From: Tateyamaria sp947503385
GTDB taxonomy: Bacteria; Pseudomonadota; Alphaproteobacteria; Rhodobacterales; Rhodobacteraceae
Assembly (NCBI RefSeq): GCF_051195235.1
Contig: NZ_JBNFZM010000002.1
Coordinates: forward strand, 496,001 to 560,000
Length of the DNA: 64,000 bases
Reading direction: 5' to 3'
In this document: piece by piece, positions 51,071-60,054 of the stretch
Numbering within the stretch: the stretch's first letter is position 1
Layout of the letters: every line of letters begins with the position of its first letter
Made by a program: the position numbers and the translations under genes
The notes under the pieces: model-generated
Told to the model about the DNA's origin: nothing
Seen by the model: the letters and a program-made list of their open reading frames with translations, nothing else
Database searches by the model: none

Positions 51071-51681
51071 CCCCGTTCACCACTGTCACCGGCGTCGCCG
51101 CCGCGCTGCCCACGCCCAACATCGACACCGATGTGATCATGCCCAAACAGTTCCTCAAGCGGATCGACCGCGCCGGGCTGGCCATCGGTGCCTTTCACGA
51201 CCTGCGCTTTGACACAGACGGGCAGACCCGCCCCGATTTCGTGCTGAACCGCGCGCCCTACAATCAGGCCAAATTCCTGATCTGCGGCGATAATTTCGGC
51301 TGCGGCTCCAGCCGTGAATACGCCGTGTGGGGGCTGCAACAGCTGGGTATCCGCGCGATCATCGCGCCGTCCATCTCGGGCATCTTCTTTGGCAATTGCG
51401 AGAAAAACGGGCTGCTTGCCATCACCCTGCCCCCGGGCGATGTGGACCTGCTCATGGCCCACGCGGATACGCCCCGCACCGCCTTGATGACCATCGACCT
51501 TGACGCCCAGACCATCACCGCCGGGCCGCTGCGGATCGGATTTGACATTCCGGCTGCGCGCAAGGCGCTGCTTCTGTCCGGCGCCGACCACATCCAACAA
51601 ACGCTGGACCGCGCTGCAACAATCACCGAGTTTGAGGCCAAACAGGCCGCAACGCGCCACTGGCTCTGGGCACGCGGCTGA
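51067..51681 (+). CDS. aconitase-superfamily hydro-lyase, small subunit (LeuD-like)
   Basis: A 204-residue swivel subunit. NIDTDVIMPKQFLKRIDRAGLAIGAFHDLRF is the normal LeuD N-terminal motif. The conserved GCGSSRE is followed by YAVWGL where biosynthetic LeuD has HA-W-L, a change next to the active site that parallels the Y-for-H change in the large subunit. It overlaps the large-subunit gene by 4 bases (ATGA), so the two form one enzyme. The dehydrogenase gene follows after 32 bases. Confidence 0.88.
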   Translation: MTPFTTVTGVAAALPTPNIDTDVIMPKQFLKRIDRAGLAIGAFHDLRFDTDGQTRPDFVLNRAPYNQAKFLICGDNFGCGSSREYAVWGLQQLGIRAIIAPSISGIFFGNCEKNGLLAITLPPGDVDLLMAHADTPRTALMTIDLDAQTITAGPLRIGFDIPAARKALLLSGADHIQQTLDRAATITEFEAKQAATRHWLWARG

Positions 51682-51713
51682 CCCGGAAACACCAACCCCA
51701 ACAGGACAGACAC

Positions 51714-52775
51714 ATGACCAAGACCTACCGCATCGCCAGCATCCCCGGCGACGGCATCGGAACCGAAGTGATCCCGCACGGACAGGCCGTCGCGGATGCA
51801 GCGGCGGCCAAGCACGGCTTTGCCATCGACTGGACCGTCTTTGACTGGTCCTGCGAACGCTATCTTGAGACCGGGCAGATGATGCCCGATGACGGGATTG
51901 AACAGCTCAAGGCCTTTGACGCGATCTATCTCGGGGCGGTGGGCTGGCCCAGCGTGCCCGATCACGTATCGCTCTGGGGGCTTTTGCTGCCGATCCGGCG
52001 CGAGATGCACCAATATGCCAATGTGCGCCACGTGCGCCTGCTGGATGGGATCACATCGCCACTGGCGGGGCGGACATCGGCGGATATCGACTTTGTCGTC
52101 GTGCGCGAGAACGTGGAGGGTGAATATTCCGAACTGGGCGGGCGCATGTATGCCGGGACCGAGGACGAATTTGCCGTGCAAGAGGCGGTGTTCACCCGCC
52201 GCGGCACTGACCGCATCATGCGCTACGCTTTCGAACTGGCACAAGGCCGCGCCCGCAAACATGTGACCTCGGCCACCAAGTCCAACGGTATCAAGCATTC
52301 CATGCCCTTCTGGGACGAACGCTTTGCCGACATGTCCAAAGCCTATCCGAACGTGACCACGGACCAGTTCCACATCGACATTCTGACCGCGCATTTCGTG
52401 CAGCACCCGGACTGGTTCGACGTTGTGGTGGCCTCGAACCTCTTTGGCGACATCCTGTCCGATCTGGGGCCCGCGATTGCAGGCTCCATCGGCATTGCGC
52501 CCTCGGCAAATATCAACCCTGAACGCGACTACCCGTCGATGTTCGAACCGGTGCACGGCTCAGCGCCCGACATCGCGGGCAAAGGGGTGGCCAATCCGAT
52601 TGCCGCCGTCTGGACCGTGGCGACCATGCTGCGCCATCTGGGCGAGGATGCCGCAGCCGATGATGTTGAGGCGGCGATGCAGGCATCGCTGCTTGACGCG
52701 GCGACCCGCACTGCCGATCTGGGCGGGACGGCGGACACGCAGCAATGTGCAGCGGCGGTGCTGGCAGCCCTGTGA
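51714..52775 (+). CDS. tartrate/D-malate-type dehydrogenase (decarboxylating)
   Basis: A 353-residue member of the isocitrate/isopropylmalate dehydrogenase family, subgroup of tartrate dehydrogenase and D-malate dehydrogenase (DmlA/TtuC). RREMHQYANVRHVRLL contains the substrate arginines in the subgroup form, VVRENVEGEYSELGGRMY is the next conserved block, and the K/Y and D residues (SATKSNGIKHSMPFWDERF and VVASNLFGDILSDLGPAIAGSIG) complete the Mg2+/NAD site. It would oxidise and decarboxylate a D-2-hydroxydiacid (D-malate to pyruvate). It ends the operon begun by the TTT binding protein. Confidence 0.9.
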   Translation: MTKTYRIASIPGDGIGTEVIPHGQAVADAAAAKHGFAIDWTVFDWSCERYLETGQMMPDDGIEQLKAFDAIYLGAVGWPSVPDHVSLWGLLLPIRREMHQYANVRHVRLLDGITSPLAGRTSADIDFVVVRENVEGEYSELGGRMYAGTEDEFAVQEAVFTRRGTDRIMRYAFELAQGRARKHVTSATKSNGIKHSMPFWDERFADMSKAYPNVTTDQFHIDILTAHFVQHPDWFDVVVASNLFGDILSDLGPAIAGSIGIAPSANINPERDYPSMFEPVHGSAPDIAGKGVANPIAAVWTVATMLRHLGEDAAADDVEAAMQASLLDAATRTADLGGTADTQQCAAAVLAAL

Positions 52776-52822
52776 TCTGCGCCGTCGGACGCTGGGGGGT
52801 ATCTGCGCCGCGTCAGCCCCGC

Positions 52823-52845
52823 AGGATGGGCGATCTGCCCATCCT
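52823..52845. terminator. stem-loop downstream of the dehydrogenase gene
   Basis: AGGATGGGC-GATCT-GCCCATCCT is a perfect 9-bp stem 48 bases after the stop. No T-run follows on the plus strand. Probably a transcript-end hairpin. Confidence 0.55.
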
Positions 52846-52914
52846 CTCCCGGCCCAAAGTGTATCCAAAAGGTTAATTTGCCTCTGTAACCCCTTGATTT
52901 TTGGTGTGCCCCAC

Positions 52915-52935
52915 GGTGTCCCACGCTGGGACACC
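52915..52935. terminator. stem-loop between convergent operons
   Basis: GGTGTCCCA-CGC-TGGGACACC is a perfect 9-bp stem with a three-base loop, ten bases from the 3' end of the minus-strand SLC13 gene. It may serve both strands as a transcript end. Confidence 0.55.
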
Positions 52936-52944
52936 CGAAAAGTT

Positions 52945-54723
52945 TTACAGCGGCCAGATAAACGGGATCACCGCCGAGGCGAGCAGGCCCACGCTGAGAT
53001 TGAGCGGGATGCCCACCCGCATGAAATCCGTGAACCTGTAGCCCCCCGGCCCATAGACCAGCATGTTGGTCTGGTACCCGATGGGCGTCGCAAACGAGGC
53101 CGAGGCCGCCACCATGACCGCCACCACCAAAGGCCGAGGATCAACCCCCAGCGCCCCGGCCAGCCCGATCGCAATGGGCGTGACCACAACCGCGACGGCG
53201 TTGTTGCTGACCAATTCCGTCAGGACCGAGGTGAGCAGATAAATCGCCCACACGATCAAAAAGGGCGGCAACATCGCGAGCCCCGGCGCGACCGCATCCA
53301 CGATCAGCGCCACAGCACCCGAGGCCTCCAGCGCCGCCCCGATCCCCAGCATCGCAAAGATCAGCGCGAGCAAGCGCCCGTCCACGAATGAAAACGCCTC
53401 GTCCGCGTCGATGCAGCGCGTGACCAGCACCAGCGCCACCGCCAGAACCGACAGCATCAGGATGGGCGCGACGCCCAAGGCGGCCAGCACCACGATCCCC
53501 AGCAGCGCCAGCAGCACAATCGGCGCGTGGCTGCGCCGGAACGCGCGGCCCGTGGGCTGCGAGACGTCCACCATCTCCATGTCGGCGGCCAGCCGCTGAA
53601 TGTCCTCGGGCGCGCCCTCCAGCAGGAGGGTGTCACCCACCTTGACCACAAGATCGTCCAACTGCCGCCCGATGTTCTGGTTCCGCCGATGCACCGCCAG
53701 CGGATAGACCCCATAGCGCCGCCGCAGCCGCATCGCACCAAGGCTGCGGCCCACCATTTTGCAGCCCGGCGTGATCAGCACCTCGACCGTGGTTGTCTCC
53801 ACCGCGCCCACCTGATCAAGGCGTTTGAGTTCCTTGTTCCGCTGCAAGCTCAGCAGTTCGGTCATCTGGGTCCGAAGCACCACCCGGTCGCCCACCTGCA
53901 ACTCCACCGATGCCAGATCCCGGCGCAAGGATGCGTCGCCCCGGATCACGTCGATCAACCGCACACCGTCCCTTTTGAACAGCTGCACGCTCAGCACCTC
54001 GCGCCCGATCAGGTTGGAATCCGGAGGGATCACCGCTTCGGTAAAGAACTTCATCTTGCTCCGGTCGCTCAGCAACCCCGCCAGACTGTCCCGGTCCGGC
54101 AGCAGCAGCGGCCCGACAAACCGCAAATAGATCATGCCCCAGATCACAAGGATCACCCCCAGCGGCGTCACCTCGAAAATCGTGAATGGTTCCAGTCCCT
54201 GCGTCCGCGCAACACCATCCACCAGCAGGTTGGTCGACGTCCCGATCAACGTCAGCGTGCCTCCCAGAATGGCCGCATAGCTCAGCGGGATCAGCAGGCG
54301 CGACGGCGCCAGCCCCATGGTCTTGGCCAGTTGGATGAACACCGGGATCATCACCACCACGACGGGTGTGTTCGACACGATGGCCGAACTGACGATCACA
54401 AACGCCATAAGCAGTGCAATGGCCACCACCGGATTGCTGCGCGCCTGCCGGTCGGCAAGGCCGGTGAATGCCTCCAGCGCACCGGTGCGCACCAGCGCCC
54501 CCATGATGATGAACATCGCCGCAATGGTCCACGGCGCGGGGTTCGACAACACCGCAAGTCCCGCCTCATACGGCAGCGCGCCTGACAGCAGCATCAGCGC
54601 CACGCCCCCAATGGCCACAACTTCTGCCGGCAGGCTTTCGCGCAGAAACAGCACGAACATGATGGCCACAACCGTGAGGGTCAGCACAGCATTGCCCGTC
54701 TGCGATAGCTCGATCAGCCCCAT
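52945..54723 (-). CDS. SLC13-family permease with two RCK_C (TrkA_C) domains
   Basis: A 592-residue transporter with the same plan as the gene at 3201-4973: membrane half (about 1-190), two RCK_C domains (about 205-375), second membrane half. LTLIGTSTNLLVDGVARTQG and FATPIGYQTNMLVYGPGGYRFTDFMRVG are the duplicated SLC13 motifs. The start at 54723 follows AAGGG and avoids overlap with the upstream DMT gene; a start at 54786 is also open. Substrate is unknown. Divergence from the first copy is considerable, so they probably carry different anions. Confidence 0.92.
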   Translation of the reverse strand: MGLIELSQTGNAVLTLTVVAIMFVLFLRESLPAEVVAIGGVALMLLSGALPYEAGLAVLSNPAPWTIAAMFIIMGALVRTGALEAFTGLADRQARSNPVVAIALLMAFVIVSSAIVSNTPVVVVMIPVFIQLAKTMGLAPSRLLIPLSYAAILGGTLTLIGTSTNLLVDGVARTQGLEPFTIFEVTPLGVILVIWGMIYLRFVGPLLLPDRDSLAGLLSDRSKMKFFTEAVIPPDSNLIGREVLSVQLFKRDGVRLIDVIRGDASLRRDLASVELQVGDRVVLRTQMTELLSLQRNKELKRLDQVGAVETTTVEVLITPGCKMVGRSLGAMRLRRRYGVYPLAVHRRNQNIGRQLDDLVVKVGDTLLLEGAPEDIQRLAADMEMVDVSQPTGRAFRRSHAPIVLLALLGIVVLAALGVAPILMLSVLAVALVLVTRCIDADEAFSFVDGRLLALIFAMLGIGAALEASGAVALIVDAVAPGLAMLPPFLIVWAIYLLTSVLTELVSNNAVAVVVTPIAIGLAGALGVDPRPLVVAVMVAASASFATPIGYQTNMLVYGPGGYRFTDFMRVGIPLNLSVGLLASAVIPFIWPL

Positions 54724-54748
54724 GCGATACCCTTGGTCGTGAAAAAGG

Positions 54749-55675
54749 TCAGCGCCCAGTGTCCCCGATTGGACCGGGCGCATCAAGATGCGCTTTGCGC
54801 GGCTGCACCAGATACATGCCCAGCAGCATCAGGGCCAGCGCCAGCCAGACCGCTGGCGGATAGGCCTCCGCCAAGATGGCGCGCGCCCAGAACACGCCAA
54901 ACAGCGTCACAAGAAAGCTGACCTGCACTGCAAAGACCGGCCCCGCCTGCCCCACCAACCACACATAGCCGGTGTAGACCAGTACATGCGTCATCGACGC
55001 CATGATGTGCGCGATCTGCGGATCTCCGTATGGCGGGCGTGGGTCGATCCATTGCCCGGTCGACAGCGCCAACGGCAAGGCGATCAGCATCCCCACCAGT
55101 GATGCGCCCCACAGCACCTGCACAGGACCCATCCCCGCAGTGCCCCAACGCGCGACGTAATTGCCTTCGAACGCATAGAACAGGCCTGAAATCAGACCGA
55201 TCAGCACCCAGACCACCGGGATGGTGCCTGCGAATTCGGACCCCGGCAACACTATCAGCATCACCGCTGTCAGCCCTGCCACAAGCCCGGCAAAGCGTCG
55301 CCAGTCAAATCGGTCCAGCGCCAGTATCAACGCGATGGGAAAGGCCCAGATGGGCACCATGCTCAGCAGGATCGACATGACGCCCGATGGCAGATGTACC
55401 GCCGCCTGATAGCTGACCGTGTTGGGCAGCACCGACCCCACCAGTGCAATGATCACATAGACCCGCAACTGCGCCGCTCCGCAAGGCAGGCGCAGCCCTT
55501 GCGGCAGAGCGATGGCGCTCATCACCACGAACCCAATTGCCAATTGCCAGAACAGCAGACCAAAATGCTTGAACCCTGAACTGACTGCAATCTTGGTCAG
55601 CGGCATGGTCAGGCCCCAGCCCGCACCCAGTCCCAGCAAAACAAGGGCAAGCCACAGCCGCCGGTGGCCCGTCAT
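54749..55675 (-). CDS. DMT-superfamily transporter (EamA type)
   Basis: A 308-residue membrane protein with ten spans in two EamA repeats. GAGWGLTMPLTKIAVSSGFKHFGLLFWQLAIGF is the first repeat start and GLFYAFEGNYVARWGTAGMGPVQVLWGASLVGML the second. The family exports amino acids or metabolites. It overlaps the upstream metallophosphoesterase gene by 4 bases and precedes the SLC13 gene by 25 bases, so three or more genes may share one message. Substrate unknown. Confidence 0.9.
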   Translation of the reverse strand: MTGHRRLWLALVLLGLGAGWGLTMPLTKIAVSSGFKHFGLLFWQLAIGFVVMSAIALPQGLRLPCGAAQLRVYVIIALVGSVLPNTVSYQAAVHLPSGVMSILLSMVPIWAFPIALILALDRFDWRRFAGLVAGLTAVMLIVLPGSEFAGTIPVVWVLIGLISGLFYAFEGNYVARWGTAGMGPVQVLWGASLVGMLIALPLALSTGQWIDPRPPYGDPQIAHIMASMTHVLVYTGYVWLVGQAGPVFAVQVSFLVTLFGVFWARAILAEAYPPAVWLALALMLLGMYLVQPRKAHLDAPGPIGDTGR

Positions 55676-56478
55676 GGACCCGCTGACGGCAGGTGCCCCC
55701 CCTGACGCACCATCTCGATCCGCGTGGTGCGGCCATCCGCGCCCACTTCGACATAGACACCGGACAGCGTCACCTCACCCAAGGCGGGCGAAAACCGCTC
55801 CTTGGGCATCCCGGTGATGAACCGGCGCAACGGCTCGTCCCGCTGCATCCCGATCACGGAATGATAATCGCCACACATGCCTGCATCCGTCAGATAGGCG
55901 CATCCCTTGGGCAGGATCATGGCATCGCTGGTGGGCACATGGGTGTGCGTGCCCACCATCAGGCTGGCCCGCCCGTCGCACCAATGGCCCATGGCCATCT
56001 TTTCCGACGTCGCCTCGCAGTGAAAATCCACTAGGATGACTTCCACTGCGCCACCCAACGGGTGGGTCCGAAACACCGTCTCAAGCGCCGAAAACGGATC
56101 GTCAAAGGCGCGCTTCATGAACACCTGCCCCAGCGCCTGCACCACCAGCACGCGGCGCCCGCCAACGGAAAAGACCCGCGCGCCCTTGCCCGGTGCCGCC
56201 TTCGAGAAATTCAGCGGGCGCAACACGCGCGGCTCATTTTCGATGAATTGCAGCATGTCCTTCTGATCAAAGGCGTGATCGCCCAGCGTCACGCAATCCG
56301 CGCCCGCCTCCAGCAGCGCCTTGGCATGGCTCCCCGACAGGCCCATGCCCGAGGTCGCATTCTCGCCATTCACCACAACAAAATCGAGGTTCCAGTCCGC
56401 CCGCAACCGCGGCAAATGATCGGTCACAGCCTGCCGTCCGGCCCGGCCCATGACATCGCCCAGAAAAAGAATATTCAT
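55672..56478 (-). CDS. YmdB-type metallophosphoesterase (TIGR00282 family)
   Basis: A 268-residue calcineurin-like phosphodiesterase related to Bacillus YmdB, which acts on 2',3'-cyclic nucleotides. MNILFLGDVMGRAGRQ, VVNGENATSGMGL, LGDHAFDQKDM, VDFHCEATSEKMAMGHWCDG and VGTHTHVPTSDAMIL supply the metal ligands in order. The start at 56478 gives the family N-terminus; the frame is open to 56514. It is preceded by a dispersed repeat (56523-56580) and the cyclo-ligase gene. Function beyond the family is unknown here. Confidence 0.93.
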   Translation of the reverse strand: MNILFLGDVMGRAGRQAVTDHLPRLRADWNLDFVVVNGENATSGMGLSGSHAKALLEAGADCVTLGDHAFDQKDMLQFIENEPRVLRPLNFSKAAPGKGARVFSVGGRRVLVVQALGQVFMKRAFDDPFSALETVFRTHPLGGAVEVILVDFHCEATSEKMAMGHWCDGRASLMVGTHTHVPTSDAMILPKGCAYLTDAGMCGDYHSVIGMQRDEPLRRFITGMPKERFSPALGEVTLSGVYVEVGADGRTTRIEMVRQGGHLPSAGP

Positions 56479-56522
56479 ACCGACCCCATATGCCGCGCCA
56501 ACAGGCCACGGCAAGCGCCCTG

Positions 56523-56580
56523 TCTTCTTCTGACCAAAAATACCACGGGGGGAGGCCGCAGGCCGGGGGGCAGCGCCCCC
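56523..56580. repeat. dispersed extragenic GC-rich repeat, copy 2
   Basis: Same element as at 3088-3143: cttctgacc-aaaaataccacgg, G-run, a small GGCC-GCA-GGCC stem, then GGGGGC-AGC-GCCCCC. It lies directly after the cyclo-ligase stop (minus strand) and before the YmdB-type gene. Two copies 53 kb apart in one window suggest many in the genome. Confidence 0.6.
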
Positions 56581-56581
56581 A

Positions 56582-57136
56582 TCACAACGCGATCACATCG
56601 CGCTCCGTCACGATCATGTCGAGTGTCTGGTCCGTCGGCTCCAGCGGCAGCGCATCCACCTGCTGCGCACCGTAGGCAAATCCAATGGCAAGCGTGGCAC
56701 GCGCCGCGCGCAACATCTCCAGCGTGCGGTCGTAAAATCCACCGCCATAGCCCAATCGCCCGCCCGCTCTGGTAAAGGCCACCAGCGGCACAATCACAAT
56801 CTCCGGCACCATGAACGCATCGACCAACGGCACCCGGGCCCCGTAGGCCCCGTCACGCATCGGCCCGTCCGGAACCCAGCGCGAGAATGCCAAAGGTTGC
56901 CCCGCACCCTGAATGACCGGCACCGCGACGGGGCCATGGGCCGCGGCCTCCGCCATGGCGGGCAAGGGATCAATTTCCGTGCGGATCGGCATGTATCCGG
57001 CCAGCGGGACGCCGCGATAGCCCGCCAAAACCGATGACAAAACCCCTGAGGCATCGCCCCTATCCGCGTCATGCGCGCGCTTGCGGGCGGCAAAAGCCTC
57101 CTTGCGCACCGCCGCCTTTTGCGCGGCCAAATCCAT
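56582..57136 (-). CDS. 5-formyltetrahydrofolate cyclo-ligase
   Basis: A 184-residue enzyme converting 5-formyl-THF to methenyl-THF with ATP. The N-terminal KAAVRKEAFAARKRAH helix binds ATP, and LGYGGGFYDRTLEML is the signature loop. PIRTEIDPLPAMAEA and VPLVAFTRAGGRLGYG are also typical. The start at 57136 gives MDLAAQKAAVRKEA; the frame is open to 57259 but overlaps mgtE. Only 70 bases separate it from mgtE, too little for the 6S RNA that sits next to this gene in some bacteria. Confidence 0.95.
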   Translation of the reverse strand: MDLAAQKAAVRKEAFAARKRAHDADRGDASGVLSSVLAGYRGVPLAGYMPIRTEIDPLPAMAEAAAHGPVAVPVIQGAGQPLAFSRWVPDGPMRDGAYGARVPLVDAFMVPEIVIVPLVAFTRAGGRLGYGGGFYDRTLEMLRAARATLAIGFAYGAQQVDALPLEPTDQTLDMIVTERDVIAL

Positions 57137-57206
57137 CAGGCGCACCCTGTGGGACGGCGGGTGGGGCGCCTTTGCGCGCACGCGCAAACAGCGTCCACCC
57201 GGCGTT

Positions 57207-58601
57207 TCACAGCAACACCACCGCAGCCAGCCCCAAAAAGGCAAAGAACCCGACCACATCCGTCACGGTTGTCACAAAGGCACCCGAGGCAAGTGCAGGA
57301 TCAATTCCGATACGGTCAAGGATCACCGGGATCGCCGTACCGGCAAGGCCCGCCACAACCATGTTGATCACCATCGCCGCCGCAATCACATATCCCAGCG
57401 CGGGCGAGCCGAACCATACGATGCCCACAATGCCCATCACCACCGCAAAAACGACGCCGTTGATCAACCCCACCAGCACCTCGCGCCGAATCACCCGCCA
57501 CACATTCGCGCCGGTCAGGTCCTTGGTGGCAAGCGCCCGCACGGCCACGGTCAGCGATTGCGTGCCCGCATTGCCGCCCATCGACGCCACAATCGGCATC
57601 AGCACGGCCAGTGCCACGATCTGCGCAATGGCCGCGTCAAACTGCGCAATCACCAGCGACGCAAGGATCGACGTCACCAGATTGACCGCAAGCCACGGCA
57701 GGCGCTGCCGCGTGGTGCTGGCCACGTTGTCCGACAGAGCCGATTCCTCGCCCACCCCCGCCAAACGCAGAATGTCCTCTTCGTGCTCTTCGTCCAGCAC
57801 CGCCATCGCGTCATCAATGGTGATCGCACCGATCAACCGCCCCTCGTCGTCCACGACCGGTGCAGAAATCAGGTGGTACTGATTGAATGCATAGGCCACG
57901 TCGCTCTCTTCCTGCGTGGCAGGAATAATCTGGAACGTCTCCTCCACCAGATCGCGCAGCGGCACATTCCGACCCGACCGCATCAGTTTGCCCAAGGTGA
58001 CATTGCCCACCGGGTGCAACCGCGGGTCCACCAGCACAATATGATAGAACTGGCGCGGCAACTCCTCTTCGGAGGCGTCCCGCATCCGGTCAATCGCCTC
58101 GCCCACGGTCCAGTGTTCCGGGGCCATGACGACTTCGCGCTGCATCAGGCGCCCGGCGGAGTATTCCGGAAAGGCCAGCGACTGTTCGACCATCGCCCGG
58201 TCGCTGTCTTCGAGCGCATCAAGGATCTGTTCCTGCTGGGTGGTGTCCAGATCTTCGATCAGGTCGACAACATCATCACTGTCGAGCTCACGCACCGCCT
58301 CTGCCAGCACGTGCGGCTTGAGCACCGCAATCACCTCTTCGCGGATCGCCTCGTCCAGCTCTGACAGGATTTCACCGTCAAACTCACGATCATAGAGACG
58401 GATCAGCCGCGACCGGTCAAAGGCGTTGATCTGTTCCAAAAGGTCAGCGATGTCAGCCGCGTGCAGCGGGTCCATGAGCGCTGTCAACTGCGCCCGGTCC
58501 TCAATATCCACCGCATAGAGAATGGCCGAAACGTCCTTGCGTCCCAGCACGTAACCGCTGTCATCCTGGACCGGGTCGTTCGCCTCAGATGGCTCTGTCA
58601 T
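57207..58601 (-). CDS. mgtE: magnesium transporter MgtE
   Basis: A 464-residue Mg2+ channel. The N-domain (about 40-140), two CBS domains (about 145-270, with RMRDASEEELPRQFYHIVLVDP and YHLISAPVVDDEGRLIGAITIDDAM) and five membrane spans (about 300-464) are in the usual order; MGGNAGTQSLTVAVRALA holds the pore. The start at 58601 has a GGGGAGGG ribosome site. CBS domains close the channel when Mg2+ is plentiful. It is divergent from guanine deaminase. Confidence 0.96.
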   Translation of the reverse strand: MTEPSEANDPVQDDSGYVLGRKDVSAILYAVDIEDRAQLTALMDPLHAADIADLLEQINAFDRSRLIRLYDREFDGEILSELDEAIREEVIAVLKPHVLAEAVRELDSDDVVDLIEDLDTTQQEQILDALEDSDRAMVEQSLAFPEYSAGRLMQREVVMAPEHWTVGEAIDRMRDASEEELPRQFYHIVLVDPRLHPVGNVTLGKLMRSGRNVPLRDLVEETFQIIPATQEESDVAYAFNQYHLISAPVVDDEGRLIGAITIDDAMAVLDEEHEEDILRLAGVGEESALSDNVASTTRQRLPWLAVNLVTSILASLVIAQFDAAIAQIVALAVLMPIVASMGGNAGTQSLTVAVRALATKDLTGANVWRVIRREVLVGLINGVVFAVVMGIVGIVWFGSPALGYVIAAAMVINMVVAGLAGTAIPVILDRIGIDPALASGAFVTTVTDVVGFFAFLGLAAVVLL

Positions 58602-58723
58602 GGCGCCCTCCCCGGTGGTGCTCTGGCTGTTCCGGACCGACCATAAGCGGCGCGGCAAACCGAGACAATGGGGCCCGCGCGCGCCATTGCCATTGTCTGT
58701 TGCAGCACGGCATAATGGGCCTC

Positions 58724-60013
58724 ATGTCTCAACCTCACCGCTTGCGCGGCCATATCCTGACCTATTCCGGCAACCCCTTTGTGCAAGGGTGGGAGAGCAC
58801 AGTTCACGTCCGCGAAAACAGCGCCGTGCTGATCGCGGATGGCAAGATCACCGCCACAGGCCCCGATGCTGAGGCTGCGGACGCGCCAGAGACGCGCTAT
58901 GACGATCATCTGATCTGCCCGGGCTTTGTCGATGCCCATGTGCACTATCCCCAGACGGCGATCATCGCGTCTTGGGGCAAGCGTCTGATCGACTGGCTGA
59001 ACACCTACACATTTCCCGAGGAAATGCGGTTTGGCGACCCGGAATATGCCGCGAGCGTTGCGGCGCGCTATCTTGACCTTGCTCTGGCACACGGCACCAC
59101 CAGCCTTGCAAGCTATTGCACCGTTCACCCTCTGAGTGTCGACGCGGTGTTCGAGGCGGCCGCCGCGCGCGGCATGGCTGTCGTCGCGGGCAAGACATGC
59201 ATGGACCGCAACGCGCCGGACGGTTTGCGCGACACCGCACAAAGCGCCTATGACGACAGCAAGGCGTTGCTCGAACGGTGGCATGGTCAAGGGCGCGCGC
59301 AATACGCCATCACACCCCGCTTTGCCCCCACATCCACCGCCGACCAACTGCACGCGTTGGGCGCGCTTTGGTCAGAACACCCGGACGTCTTGATGCAAAC
59401 GCATCTGAGCGAGCAGGTGGACGAGATTGCATGGGTGCGCACCCTGTTTCCGCAGGCACGGGATTATCTCGATATCTACGAGGCGCACGGATTGCTGGGC
59501 GCGCGCGGGCTTTATGGTCACGCGATCCACCTTGAGCCGCGCGAACGCGACCGCCTGGCCGAAATGGGGGCCGGGCTGGCGCATTGTCCCACATCCAACA
59601 CATTCATCGGCTCGGGCCTCTTTGACCTCTCGGGGCTGGCCGGATCGGGCCAACCCACAGGGTTGGCAACCGACACAGGCGGCGGATCGAGTTTTTCGAT
59701 GTTGCGCACCATGGCCGCAGCCTACGAGGTCGCGCAGTTGCGCGGCACCGCCGTGCATCCGGCGGCGTTGCTCTGGCTTGCGACGCAAGGCTCCGCAGAG
59801 GTACTGCACCGCGCCGACGAGATTGGACAGATTGCACCCGGTTGCGCCGCCGACCTGACCGTGCTCAACCTCGCCTCGACACCCGCCATTGCCCAGCGGC
59901 ACGCCCGTGCCGATGACATCTGGGACGCGATCTTTCCGACCATCATGCTGGGGGACGACCGCGCCATCGCGGATGTCTGGGTCGCCGGGCAGTCCCGGCA
60001 CAGCGGGACCTGA
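58724..60013 (+). CDS. guaD: guanine deaminase
   Basis: A 429-residue zinc amidohydrolase converting guanine to xanthine. The first metal site is PGFVDAHVHYPQTAIIASWGKRLIDWLNTYTFPEE, a pattern specific to guanine deaminases, followed by QTHLSEQVDEIAWV, LYGHAIHLEPRERDRLAEMGAGLAHCPTSNTFIGSG and ATDTGGGSSFSML with the remaining ligands. The start is 58724, with an in-frame ATG at 58715 as alternative; neither has a strong ribosome site. It converges with a second purine-type deaminase gene 41 bases away. Confidence 0.94.
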   Translation: MSQPHRLRGHILTYSGNPFVQGWESTVHVRENSAVLIADGKITATGPDAEAADAPETRYDDHLICPGFVDAHVHYPQTAIIASWGKRLIDWLNTYTFPEEMRFGDPEYAASVAARYLDLALAHGTTSLASYCTVHPLSVDAVFEAAAARGMAVVAGKTCMDRNAPDGLRDTAQSAYDDSKALLERWHGQGRAQYAITPRFAPTSTADQLHALGALWSEHPDVLMQTHLSEQVDEIAWVRTLFPQARDYLDIYEAHGLLGARGLYGHAIHLEPRERDRLAEMGAGLAHCPTSNTFIGSGLFDLSGLAGSGQPTGLATDTGGGSSFSMLRTMAAAYEVAQLRGTAVHPAALLWLATQGSAEVLHRADEIGQIAPGCAADLTVLNLASTPAIAQRHARADDIWDAIFPTIMLGDDRAIADVWVAGQSRHSGT

Positions 60014-60054
60014 TACTGGGCCCTTGCCGTTGCGCGCGCCGCATCAGCCGCGCT

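Noticed and set aside
49673..51681. Leucine-biosynthetic leuCD
   Set aside because: The context (TTT transporter and D-malate/tartrate-type dehydrogenase instead of leuB) and changed conserved residues favour a catabolic enzyme, though leucine synthesis is not formally excluded.
57137..57206. 6S RNA next to the cyclo-ligase gene
   Set aside because: Only 70 bases separate it from mgtE, too short for 6S RNA, and no long hairpin is seen.
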